Source: Phoebastria nigripes
Taxonomy: Eukaryota > Chordata > Aves > Procellariiformes > Diomedeidae
Direction of reading: 5' to 3'
Length of the DNA stretch: 64,000 bases
Assembly (NCBI GenBank): GCA_035582835.1
Contig: JAYKAV010002955.1
Span: forward strand, 2,975,920-3,039,919
Below are positions 52,932 through 64,000 of this stretch, piece by piece (the stretch's first letter is position 1; each line of letters starts with the position of its first letter). The notes beneath the pieces were generated by a model. It had not been told where the DNA came from. It did no database searches and saw only the letters and a list, made by a program, of their open reading frames with translations. The position numbers and the translations under genes were made by a program.

Positions 52932-53290
52932 TGTTTGTAAATCTGCCATCTTGAAACCTCTACTTTATGGGAAAGCTGATGGAACAAAATGCCAGTTACC
53001 TTGAGCTGATAAACACAGATATAGAGTGAAGGTCAAAGAACAAGGAACAGGATTGCAAAACAGAAAAACAGAAACAAAGGCTTGTGCAAAAAGAAATAAC
53101 AGCTTAGGCTGCTGCCAATGGTAAAGCGCGTGATAAGGGAGATGTGACCAATTAGTAAAGTTTTAGCAGCGCATGCTTTGTCTNTGATCGCGTGAGCAAC
53201 AATCGGGAAGATATAAATAAGAAGAAATTGTGTAAATAAAGGTCTCCGCTCTGCACTATTCCTGGAGTCCGTGATTCATTCCCTTCACTA
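52932..53290 (+). mobile_element. LTR-like block, possible ERV LTR (class uncertain)
   Basis: The block has the layout of a retroviral LTR read rightwards. There are CCAAT motifs near 53116 and 53146, a TATA-like AGATATAAATAAG near 53210, and AATAAA at about 53235 only some 25 bases later. A U5-like CTCCGCTCTGCAC...GGAGTCCGTGATTC segment follows. Such a short TATA-to-AATAAA interval is typical of short-R LTRs. It is distinctly CpG-rich for this window, with six CpGs in about 95 bases from 53125 to 53205. I could not fix the ends: no clean TG...CA pair with matching target duplications is visible. No gag-like frame follows. It is probably a solo or truncated LTR, but a non-LTR origin is not excluded. 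Confidence 0.5.
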
Positions 53291-53721
53291 CTTTTTCTTG
53301 TGGAAAGTGGCTATCTGCTCCACTTTCCCTCCAGTCCTGCATAAACCGGTAACTACTTATTTGTCATCCTTTAGTGTATAATTTACAAGGATTTTTTGCC
53401 ATAGATTTGTAGACACAAACTGGATTCCAAGCAAATAAATATGTATTGATCACTGGAAGTCATTCCTGAATATTTTTGAAGTAATTAGGGAATCCATAAA
53501 GTTTTAGTTCTGAACAATAAATCTGACAAAACCGAAAAAGGAACAAGAACGACAACAACGAAGGGGATTGAATTGCATTTATACAGAAAAAACTTTTAAA
53601 CCTCTAGTGATTTGCTAATATCTAATAGTGGCTAAATACAAATGATCAATGAATAAATCATAGCAGATTGCTGTAGAACAAATATTGAAAACACAACCTT
53701 CATTTTGTGGTCATCATGTAG

Positions 53722-53765
53722 AGCTGTACATTTAAACTATTTCAGCTGTACATTTAAACTCTTTC
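53722..53765. repeat. 22-bp tandem duplication
   Basis: AGCTGTACATTTAAACT followed by (A/C)TTTC occurs twice in direct tandem (53722-53743 and 53744-53765) with a single mismatch. It is a recent small duplication. Confidence 0.9.
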
Positions 53766-54049
53766 TGTAAATTCTGCTCTAAGATCATAAATAGATCTAC
53801 AGGATATTCTACTGCCACTTGAAATGGTATTCATAGCTATAAATATAAAATAAAGAATACCTTTCTTGAACGCTGCTTCTAAATCTGTGAATCACCTGAC
53901 TTGTTCTGACCTAACGAAAGATAAGAGGTCAGTTTTATTATCCAGAGAATAACATTTTGGCCTTACCACTTACTTTAAAGTCTGTCTAAAGTCATACCAA
54001 TTACTTCTTGAATGAGGAAATCTTGGATTAGTGACTTCTATGCNATCAT

Positions 54050-54300
54050 CCTTAAATACTAATCAATTTTTAGCAGTAACTGGAGAGTCGGTTTACTGTT
54101 AATTAATTAGTTATTGCCAGAGTCTCTATTATTCAGTGCAATACCATAACTGGATTTCTTTGCTATGGGCTAGTAAATTAATTTTTAATGGACTGTATTT
54201 CAGAATTTAATAATAAGACAATATTATTTAATTATCTAAAGCAAACGCTGAAACAATCTCAAGGCAGTACACAGTACTTACGAAAAACTAGCCATTTATC
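54050..54300. promoter_or_regulatory. Candidate regulatory block rich in TAAT cores
   Basis: The block contains many homeodomain-type cores, including TTAATTAATTAG near 54100-54111 and several further TTAAT/ATTAA motifs, in sequence that is not simple repeat. This could be an enhancer, but AT-rich DNA gives such motifs by chance. The call rests on composition alone. Confidence 0.15.
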
Positions 54301-57300
54301 TTTCTAGAGACTTTATACATCCTTCTCTGTATTGTAAATATCGAGCAGTGCCTCTGAAAGTCTATCTTGCCTCTCTGTTGCTTAGGTTTTCACATTGTAT
54401 CTCTTCACTTGATGTGTTCTGTCTATAACACAAAGAGGAAAATACTACAAATAAACAGCTGACAGTGAAAATGTCTTAGCTGATTTTCTGAGGCAATAAA
54501 AAAAGGTCTGAAAAGTACATCTTCTTGCCAAGTATCAAGCACTGTACTGGAAGACAAGTTGAGAAAAGGTGATAGACACAACACGAATTGATGATATACT
54601 GCACAGAAAATCTGGAAAAAAAAAATCAGACCTCATATCAACGTTAAAATTTCTGAAACAGTTCTGTGAGTAAAAAAGTGCTATAAAGCTATGGTAAAGC
54701 ATACTTCTACACTCACTTTTAGGCTTCTGCCTAGAATTAGAAGGGCGTACCTGCACACTCAGTGTTTTTGTCTACTTGGGCAATGATAGAAAGATGTGAA
54801 CTGATTTTGTTGGTGCGCCAAGTTGGTGGGACTGGTGCTGACCTCAGCCCAAAAGCTGTGTGGATTTTTTAAGGTTGTATTGAGTTCTAAATGTGGCATA
54901 TATTGCCTCTGAGTAGGCTTCATTAACCTGAGCTTGGTATTTTAGCCGTATGCTCACATATTTTTAATGACTCGGAAAGCCAGAAGAGCTACATGCATAT
55001 ACTCACAGTATGATGAGCATACAGTGACATGAGTGCATGAGTGTTGACTCTCACAGTGGAGAGAACATCTGTATCAGTATTTACACTAACAACTGCACCA
55101 TCATATTCACATCTGGAAGAGCCCAAAATAGTTTTGAAACAGTGTTTATAATTTGTGAGTCCAGGTTAATGGTCTTCGGTGTGTTTGAACTGGGAAAACT
55201 AAAGGAGCAAATCAGCAACAAATAAGAGTACAGTTGGATCATGCTGCTGAACTTTGCAACCAAACATGAAATCTCCAACATTTAGCAGACAGTCAACTGC
55301 ACGCTTCTGCCCTGACCCTTTATAGAAAAGCACAGATATGGCCCAAGAATGAACTTTATCAGAATATCTTCCCAAAAATGCATCCCAACACCATCACTTT
55401 TAATTAGGCACTAAAGAGTAATTGAGATTACTTCTTCTATGTAAGTAAGGCAAAAACGTTACCAGTTCTCTCTGCTCCCACAGGACTCACAGCCCATCTG
55501 TCCAGGATTTGTTTTCAGTTATTGTTTGATTCCCTTGATACACTGACTCCCTTCCTGAAGTAAGAGTATTAGAGGTTCCTCTTTCTTCTACTTTTAACTC
55601 CCCCTCTACCTGATGTCTTTCTTTTTGTTTTCTTTTTCTTTTGCTTAGACAACACAGTAAAATGGCATAAAAGTGCCTTTCTTCTCACTTTTGGGAGGCT
55701 GAGGTTCCTGGCTGGTTTTGACATAATGCCACTAAGCATTTCACAACTATCCCATAAAGTGCTGAGGGCTTTTTCCAAGCTATTTTTTTCATCAAGGATC
55801 TCCAGAAATTGGTAGGTAAATAATACTGTGCTTAAATGAGACTTAAATGTTGCCTGGGCTTATAACGAAGGCTACATTTGCACAAATAAATTAGTGCAAG
55901 GACGTGGACCTGAGCACTGCTTCACCTTTGTCCATAGTGTTAGCACTGTTCTTGTCATGGTTATACCCTATGACATGGTTTTACACCATGCCACCAGAAC
56001 TCATCAAACAATTCCTGGGTACAATTCTTTGAATGCAGATACTGTTTCTGGAGAGTTCAGATGTATGGATGCAATATCTGTTGTGTCAGTTTGCTGCAGA
56101 GAGATCAGGACTTTGCATTGGTTATTAGTATATTTGTATACTGAAGATACAACCATGAAGAAAATTATTTATTGTGTTGTTTGGATTGATTATAGAGAAA
56201 TAAAAGATTACCAACTCTAGTGGAATAGCTAACTGATCCGTTTATCCAATCTAATGACTTTGCATTGGTGTTGTTTAGTATAATNTCAAATGTACCTTTC
56301 ATGCAAAATAAATTGACTTTATTGTATACAAAATTAATCCTTGAAGACTCTAGCTTTTGGCAGAATGTAAAAAGAGCTGCAGACATTAAAATTAGGGGTG
56401 TATGTGTTTGTATGCCTGTGTTTCTGTCTCCACATGGTAAAAGCTAATATTGTGGACTTCAGTTTGCACTGGTTTCCTTGGTAACTTGCCCTGTATGTTC
56501 TATATTTTTTTCCTATTTTCTTTAATATTTTAATTATGCCTTCTAGGTCTCATAACCCTTAGCAATGTGTCAGTTTCTCTAAGTTTCTGTATTCCTACAG
56601 TTTTTGATACCGTGTGAGAAAAGTCTTTCCCTTAGCTCTTTTCATAATTTTGATTACAAATTAAGAACATTCCACTTGCAGCTTCACAGAAGAAAATGNT
56701 TTGCTATTACTACTAATATCATTATTAATATTGGTTATTCTTTCACTAGTATCATCAGACTTAAAACTAGCATATATATATACACATATGATTTTACATC
56801 AAAAGACTTTTCATAAAGTTAAAAGTTCTTCACACAGTGTTTCACAGAGTATTTCACAGTATTAGATATCCACTAAAACTGGTGTTTTACATCAGTAACA
56901 GGTTTGTAGTGCCAAAAGTCAGGAGCTCACAGGAGCTGGAACTAAAGTTTTTTGTGTAACTTTAATTCAATATCTGAGGCTCCTTCGGCTTCTTTTGTTA
57001 GAGGTTTTGAGCTTCTGCAGTTCTCGTTTTTTCTGCAGTGGATGTTGTGAATATTCAACAGACACCAAAATCAATCTCCAGATATCTCAAATAATCCATC
57101 TAGAAAATGAGCAATACAGTGAATTCTTGCTAGGAAAAGTTTTTTTTTTTTTTTTAAGTGTCTTTCCCAGAAATTCAAGCAAAACCAAAATTCAAACTTA
57201 ATTGGTAAATATCAAAGACAAAACATCTTTCTGCTATGAATTCCCATCTCTCCTCTCCATTTCATCACTCACAACACAACAGCAGATTTTGTGCTGTGTT

Positions 57301-59659
57301 TGTATCTGTGAAAAATGCTAACTTTGATGAGGCTACTTATATGCACAAGGAGAGGGTTATGATTTTCAGAAACGAGCCTTAAGAGCACAAGTTAGCTAAT
57401 GTCTTTTCCCACAATAATCAGAGATGCTATTCACTTTTTTATAACACAGCTCAAAACTTTGCAAGACTCCGATCAATGCAAGCTTCCAGAAAATCCTCAA
57501 GGGATACTTAGCTCTGACTCTGCAAAGTCAACAGAAATTTAGGCATGGATTTAGCAGCTAGGTCCTATGGGTTATTAGACTCCCCACTATTTCATTTCTC
57601 TTTAGATTGGGGCTGCATTCAGTCCTACAGAGGGCAACGTGTTACCAAGGTGTTCAACAATGCTGTGAGCAGTTGAATGTGGCGTCTGTTAAAACTTACA
57701 TGCAAATTCTTAATCCCCCACAGAGTAATTGAAAGGTGCCATATTAATCTCTTCTTACTTTCTTCTGCATACAGCTTTTGTATAACTATGTATATAATGG
57801 TNTCCTACTGTTATCTCTGTAATACATATATCGGGGGTATTTCAATATTTTTTTCTCCCATGGGAAGAGGATATATAAATTTGTTTCTTAAATAGCTTTA
57901 AAGTTATGAAAAATGAGAGATGTAGTAAAACCATTTTCTTTCTCCCTCATTTAACAATTGTTACTAAGTGGTAATTACAGAAACACTTCTTGAATGGAGG
58001 CAAGCAGAAGAGCAATAATTTATAATTTAACAAAATCAACTTTGCTAGTCTTCAACAAGGTTGCAAATGCTTTTTCATTCAAAATGATCTCTTCTGGCAC
58101 TGCATATTTTAGTGAGGACAGTATTATGTTTTTACTGTAGAATATAGTATTTTATTATCAGTAGAAAATATTGTTAAAAAAATCACTTAATTTACTGCTC
58201 ATATGAAGTAGTAGATTTACACCAAAGGTGGATTTCCCTAGTCAAGATTGAGAACTGAGAAGACAAAATTGCTTGCAGAATGAAATCTTCCCCTTGCAAA
58301 AGGTCAACCTGAGACATATGTTGCATCTGAGACATGTTTCTTCTCACTTTTGAAACTCAATATTAGAAACTTCAGGGTCTCCCTTACGTGAGGGAGAGTG
58401 ACCACATCACTTAACCATCCCGAAGTTANACATAGACCTAAGAATAAGCTAGTCTTCTGGTCTATCTTTTGAGTTAATACGAAGTTAATATGATTAACTT
58501 TGACTGGATGCCTGACTCTTAGATGTCTGCAGCTGAGACGAATCTAACACTTTGTACCTAAATTGAAAAAAATGCACCTCAAAGTTTCCACCTAATCTTA
58601 TCACCTATCACCTTTACATGATAGTCCCAGAGCTGAGACACCGGCCCAGGAAGTTAAGCTGAGGAAAACTGTAATCTCGTTATTACTCTCTGCTATGTGA
58701 AAAGAAATACAAGGCTAATCTGTGTGTAACAGAAGCCATTAATCTCTAGTTTATAAAGTAAAATATTCTCTCAGTGATGTAAGGGAAGGCCTGACTTCCA
58801 ATTTTTTTTTTTTTTTAACCAATGTCTATTTAACAAAAATGTACAAATGACAACAGGAATAGCATTTGCTCTTCACTTTCCTCCCCTCCTCTTCCTAATG
58901 TGTACCCTCTCCAGCCAAATGCAGTGAAATGTGCTTTTTCTCTCTACCTCTCCTTCTTCTCCAAGATCCAACCCCTTTCTGGAGCTGCTTTAAGACTCTT
59001 ATATTCTTTCCTGTACAGGAGCCCAGTGGAGAAAGTGTCTCTCCCATAGCCTGCACTTTCTTTGGAGTGCAAGGGGTTTGAATGTCCTTCAGTTGCCTAA
59101 AAACCTATTCTGCCTCTTAAAGAACCAGTGGGACAGCCATTAATCTGTTCCATAGAAGACTTAACATCATCACCACCATCATTATCCTGGACAAAGTCTG
59201 CAAGGAAAATAATGAATCAACTTAAGTTCTTCAATGGAACAGAAGGAAAAGGAACCTGCTACCTACAAAGGGAGACTTTGAACTTGAAAGAAATAGGTAT
59301 TCATCTTCCATCTCTCAAGCTCATATACAGGACTCGGCATTTTCTTGAGGTTGTTCCTAGCTCTTCTTGCAGCATGTGATTTTTCCCCCTGTGGTTCTTA
59401 AATTTCTTCTTATGGAGGAAGCTGGAATACCTAGTACCAAGCTTTTGGATGTTGCTGTTTTAGCTGGAAGCCCTGAGCATATATATTCTGCTCCGTCTTG
59501 CTTCAGATGACTACTCAGCCTCTTCCCCTTCTTCCTCCAAAGGTTACCGACCCTTCAGGTTTTCCAGCATACCTGCATAAGTAGTAACTCTCTAAACTCA
59601 TTAGATGAAAGACAGGTTAGAAAACATCTGTATTGAAAGCGTATATATCATTGTGATTA

Positions 59660-60020
59660 TGCGGCTTGAACCTGCCTAGGGAGACATCACAGAAGTCGGT
59701 ATGCTGGAACACTGGAAGGTGAAGAAACGCCCGTTCCTGACACCGTAAACAGCAGCTAGAGATAAATTAAAGCAGCAACTTCCTCACTTAATTCAGCTGC
59801 AGCCAGAAAGTGACACACGACTGCAGTGTGAACCTTTAATCTCACGAACCTTGCTCATATCTTTCCCATGAGCAAAGCAGTTATGTATAAATGGTATTTC
59901 CCATTTATGAAGACTATGGAACTAGGTAACAGTTTTCCGCAAGCTGAAAAAGTAGTTATCTAACTATCCGGAGACACACAGAAATGAATGTCTTGATTCT
60001 CCTTCCAATGCCACCATGAA
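59660..60020. promoter_or_regulatory. Candidate conserved noncoding block, CpG-bearing
   Basis: The segment has a mixed, non-repetitive composition with several CpGs (for example AAACGCCCG near 59728, GACACCGTAAAC near 59740, CACACGACTGCAG near 59815) amid CpG-poor flanks. CpG retention and low redundancy may reflect constraint or a decayed insertion. No promoter elements or reading frame support a gene. Confidence 0.18.
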
Positions 60021-61714
60021 TAGATCAAAATAGGGAAGAGTAATGANAATACAGGGAGCAATCAGCCACTATTGTGAACATGCCTTTTATAATCCTCCAG
60101 AAATATTATATGCAACATAATTTTAGTCAGAATAGCATTTCTCATTCTTTTTCTGCCCAGGAAATAATCTTCCAAAGTGTCTGACCAAGAGCGCCGGCTG
60201 ACAGAAGGAAGGGAAATAGATTCAAAATGAATTTAGTTAATATGTTTGTGTTGTTCCTTTGGAAGAAATTCAGTGTTAATGACATTATTCACTCTGAGAA
60301 ATTGAATAAAATGAATCATGACAACAGTGAAATCCAAATCTGCAGTGCTAATACAGTCATCACCCTTAAGTCCTTACCAGCTGCTTATGGCCTCAAAATT
60401 GCTGAACCTATTGTATGTGCTCCGTCAGCAAATTGTTGGCCTGTGCATTGCTGTGAATATTTTACATATCCTAAGAAAGATTTTGGCCCTTGACATCTAG
60501 TTAACATCAGTTCAGTATTTACCACATTTGCTAAACATTCTCCAGATCAAGCATTGAGGGCCATTAGAAGACCGAAAAAACTAAATCAGCNGTTTTTCTC
60601 TCTTTCTGTTCACAAAGAAATGATTAAAGCAGAATTAATGTTTCTGAACAAAGGAAAAACTGATGGAAAAGAGGTAGCCAAAAGTACTGGCAATGAGGTA
60701 TACTCTTAGTGATATCTCTTATAACTCTTGAATGTCTTTTTTCATAGATGAGTTTCCCAAGGCTACATTTAATAATACATTTGAAAAGGACTTATCCTTA
60801 ATCCTCCCCTAAAGCCCCTTTCTGCCAGACAGCCAGCTGACATCCTTTGATAAGAATATAGCAATCTAGGTTTCACAGTGATGTCCAAAGAGAGGCAAAA
60901 ATATTATATTCAATAAATATTTTCATTTGCTGCAATTATATTGCGGCATGCTGAATCTCAGGCCAGAGAATTCTGGTTAGTCAAAGCGTAGTCTTTTGCA
61001 CAGTGATGTGCACTGAAATATAGCTAAAAAAATTTCCAAGTCCTGTGAACATTTTTATTTGTAAAACATCCTAACCTGATAGGACCTTTTTTCACCTCAT
61101 TCTAATTCTGGAAGTTAAAAAAAAAAAGAAAAAAAAAAAAAAATTCTCCCAAGTTTAGGAGTACACCATGGTTATTTTTCAGCTTAATTTGAAAATTTAA
61201 ACTTACAATGTGTTATATCAATATAGTTGTGCAACTGGGGTTTTACTAATCTAATATCAACAGAGATTAATATTTTTATTTTTTTAAGAGGATTTTTTTT
61301 TCTGTTTATTTGTTAACATTTCATAAGTTAACCTAAAATAATCTAAAATTCTAGTATCTGGGAGTTGTAAATTTTGCAGATAACTCTGTTGGTGAAAGAT
61401 GAGTTGAACAGCCATATGTAGATGTGGAAAAGGACATCTATGCATAGCCTCTTGTCAGCTTAAGAATGTCCACCTGTAGCTATGGATAACACTAGTTCAA
61501 TAATTATTTCCATAATTAGCAAATTTGTCTCCTCCAGACCAATCTTGCTTTATTATTCATGGTGTTGATAACAACATTGCGGCGCACCTTAAAGAAGCTC
61601 AAATCCAAATTAACACGCAAATGTTGTCGCAACATTACTTCTCGGAGAGATGTATATACTGCATCTAAAGAGGTTAAAGTAACAAGATGCCATTAAAACT
61701 TCAGTAAGGTTCAG

Positions 61715-61945
61715 AAATGAAGTTCAACCAGGAGAAGTGCAAACTTCTGCACTTTGGAGAAACCCCAGGCATCAGCACTGAATGGGAAGTGACTTGCTGA
61801 ACAGTGTCCTGCAGAAGAAGGCCTGTGCAGATGATGGTGGATGTGTGGCTCAATATGAGCCAGCAGTGCCTTCTCACTGTGAATAAGGCAAGCAGCACTT
61901 TTGGCTACTTTACAAGTAGCATGACCAGCAGATAGGGAAGCCTCC
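61715..61945 (+). mobile_element. CR1 LINE fragment, RT C-terminal part
   Basis: A diverged plus-strand CR1 piece. It has AATGAAGTTCAACCAGGAGA then AAGTGCAAACTTCTGCACTT, matching the family's KFN.AKC..LH coding block. CAATATGAGCCAGCAGTG (about 61851) matches the MSQQC block, and TAGCATGACCAGCAGATAGG matches the VASR block. In-frame stops show it is dead. It lies upstream of, and in the same orientation as, the 3' CR1 piece at 62.27 kb. Confidence 0.75.
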
Positions 61946-62264
61946 TATCGGCTTCCCAAACATACTGTGAAAATGAATGGGTTTCCTCCAAAACATTGCC
62001 AAGCTTGTGCATCTTCCAGACACATTGAAAACTTAACGAAAAAAGAGCACCCAGTAGTATTCTGATTATTCATTATGCATTACACTGTCTAACTTTGTGA
62101 CTTAATTCCTTCTTTGTCATGAGGTGAAATCTCAATCAGCAGCACTGTGGTTACTTCCTTATGCATAATTTGAGATATTTTAGTGCATCTCATGGCTTTA
62201 TAATATCTCTAGGATATAATTTGTCTGGCTTACAGCTGCTCCTTCAAAATGATGTGCAGATCTG
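61946..62264. other. Spacer between two CR1 pieces
   Basis: About 320 bases that I cannot align by eye to CR1, although the corresponding part of an intact element would have a similar length. It may be CR1 decayed beyond recognition or a replacement or insertion. Confidence 0.4.
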
Positions 62265-62440
62265 CGCCACAATGAAGCAGTGTAACAGGTTGCCTAGAGA
62301 GGTTGTGGAATCTACATCCTTGGAGGTTTTCAAGATCAGACTGGATAAAGCTTTAAACAACCTGGTCTGAATTTGTGGTTGACCTGATTTTGAGCAGGGC
62401 ATCAGGCTAGAGACCTCCTGAGGTTCTCTTTTCAATCCTG
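62265..62440 (+). mobile_element. CR1 LINE 3' end with ORF2 terminus
   Basis: A plus-strand CR1 3' end. The coding part still reads NRLPREVVE.TSLEVFKIRLDKALNNLV (62282-62367), ending at a TGA at the natural ORF2 stop position. It is followed by a decayed 3' UTR with GGTTGACCTGATTTTGAGCA and a GAGACCTCCTGAGGTTCTCTT block. The terminal short repeats of CR1 are not clear. The order relative to the piece at 61.7 kb suggests both belong to one ancient copy. Confidence 0.8.
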
Positions 62441-64000
62441 CCACTTTGTATCTTCAAGTCTCATTCGGATGTGTTGGTTATCCCAGGGTTATCTAAAATG
62501 GCACAAGACACCTATGTTTAGACAACTAAATAATGGAAAAATATCAGCTCTCTTGAACAGGAGAAAAACAAAGTTATAACTCTAAAGGAAACGGTGTTTT
62601 AAGGGGACAATGTTTCTAAAAAGGGAAACCTTCAGGTCTAAGCCACTGTTTCAGGCACAGCTAGCAAAAAAATAGACATGGTGGACTGAGAGTTTATGAA
62701 ATCTGAGTTCTAATAACATAGATAATAATTCTCATCAAGATATTATTTGAAAGAAGCATGTGTTGTTTACCAGTGCTTATAAAAAAGACCGGGTTGGATG
62801 AAATCCTAAAAACAAATGTGTAGAAAAATTCCACCTCACACATGGATTTTTCCTTCTCAGAGCTCCTTCCCTGTAAAAAGGATTGTAAGCCAATGCTGTC
62901 TAGAATTTGAAAAGTTGACAATCATCTCACTTGATGTCAGTTAACACAGAATATTGTAAGGCAACTGCTGCAGTTCATTATGCAAATTGCTGTAGTCCCA
63001 AGGAAACCAACTCTTTTATGCAATTAAATTGTTTACAAGCCTATTTATATCTTAATAATGGTTTAGCCTGGGTGCTTTTTTGTTTCTGCTGGCACTAAAC
63101 ATTTAAGCAGGATCTTTCTATTATCCATATGACCCACACATATTTGTGAGTTGTATGCTGTGGAAGTGATTGAATGGCTCATTTCTATGCAGGGATTCTT
63201 TCCTATATTCAAATGAGTTTTCAATCCATGAACCACATTTCCAGGGTTTAAGAAAAATTAAAACATTAAGTAACTGCCTCATGCAATTTCACCAGCAATA
63301 TACAAACATCAGGCAGCTCACTGCAGAAAATTTGCTGTTTCCTTAAATGTTGCAGATATTTCTTCTATGTATTAAAAAATGGAATGAATGAGCTAAGTAT
63401 ATTTTGCAAATGAGATTTTTTTGGCCTCTAAGAATTTTAACAGTAAATGAATGGAACCTTTAGCTAATAAAAAAGACTTGGTAAAAAAGCCAAATGTGCG
63501 AAGTAATTGTGTTTTAATTAGGAGAAAGGACTTCATTAGCTTACTCAACATTCTTGTGTTTTCTGTATAAGAAAGGACTAGTTGAAAATAAGAGGCAAAG
63601 TCCATCCTTTTCATATTTCCTTTTTCAGAAATCTATTCTCAACATTTTTAAAAAGAAAACATCAAGTCTGTAAGGTTGATTTGAATAGAATGTGAAATAA
63701 AAGCAAACCAAAGCCACCAAGCATACACAAAGTAAAAAACATGCATGAACACACAACAAAAACATGCTGATGCCCACCCCATCATCTTTTCCCCAGTTTT
63801 CACATTTAAAGCAAATATCAACTGCTACCTTTTGAAAGGTGCCTGGGTCACAAAGAAGATTGTCACAAGATATTTCTTCCGTTATCTATTTTTTCATTCT
63901 GTGAATTTCTCAGTCCTCTTGCTACCATGTCCTACCTTCAACAGAGATAATGTCCTCTTCACTTCAATCATATAATTCTGCTTCTTAGCTTGACTGTGAC
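62441..64000. other. Gene-free right end of window
   Basis: No gene or transposon is recognised. The segment 62940-63340 is listed as a candidate regulatory block. The last 650 bases contain only short open frames. Confidence 0.5.
62940..63340. promoter_or_regulatory. Candidate conserved noncoding block
   Basis: Several developmental-type motifs lie within 70 bases. They are an exact POU octamer ATGCAAAT at 62980-62987, a forkhead-type TGTTTAC at 63030-63036, ATTAAATT just before it, and a MEF2-like CTATTTATA at 63041-63049. The sequence is free of simple repeats and continues in similar style to about 63340. This is the most enhancer-like stretch in the window by eye. Proof needs cross-species alignment. 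Confidence 0.25.

Larger units (their letters stand above)
53291..61714. other. Gene-free stretch
   Basis: No gene or recognised transposon. It contains a 22-bp tandem duplication at 53722-53765, homeodomain-motif-rich AT DNA at 54050-54300, T-runs near 57140 and 58802, an A-rich patch at 61117-61143, and a less AT-rich, CpG-bearing block at 59660-60020. Open frames up to 108 codons show no domains. Confidence 0.5.

Noticed and set aside
1..64000. CRISPR arrays, operons or other prokaryotic systems
   Set aside because: No regularly spaced repeats or dense coding are present. The repeats and composition are those of a vertebrate (avian) genome.

Overview
This window looks like nuclear DNA of a bird, most likely a long intergenic region or a large intron. 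The evidence is its repeats. It has at least six fragments of CR1 LINEs, two of them with recognisable pieces of the CR1 reverse-transcriptase ORF. It has one complete solo LTR of the avian ERVL type with a perfect 5-bp target duplication, a second LTR-like block, and old MIR/CORE-SINE copies. The base composition is AT-rich and CpG-poor. The assembly is a draft: there is one 22-base N gap inside a poly-T tract and roughly fifty isolated single Ns.

I found no protein-coding host gene, exon, tRNA or rRNA that I can defend. The longest open frames (about 115 to 153 codons) have no recognisable domains and are about what chance gives in 64 kb of AT-rich DNA. The exceptions are decayed CR1 ORF2 fragments at 38.1-38.9 kb and 62.3 kb.

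Layout: 1-13.3 kb is unique AT-rich DNA with a possible conserved noncoding block near 8.0-8.2 kb and an old repeat near 11.6 kb. A CR1 3' end lies at 13.35-13.48 kb and the N gap at 14.02 kb. An antisense CR1 lies at 18.68-19.11 kb. Between 19.4 and 33.7 kb there are no isolated Ns; this stretch holds two MIR copies (26.65 and 31.6 kb), an (AAT)n microsatellite, a CA/TG inverted pair and a 39-base T tract. The most repeat-dense part is 38.0-41.3 kb: a 5'-truncated CR1, an old repeat, a short tandem duplication and the solo ERVL LTR. A small antisense CR1 is at 43.3 kb. An A-tract followed by a CpG-rich LTR-like block lies at 52.9-53.3 kb. Two collinear CR1 pieces lie at 61.7 and 62.3 kb, and the last 1 kb looks like candidate regulatory DNA.

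No genes act together here. What can be read is a history of retroelement insertion and decay, plus a few blocks whose motif content suggests regulatory conservation but which need alignment to prove. I did not find a new biological system. The observations most worth checking are the uneven distribution of isolated Ns, the precise solo LTR, the CpG-rich LTR-like block, and the candidate conserved blocks.
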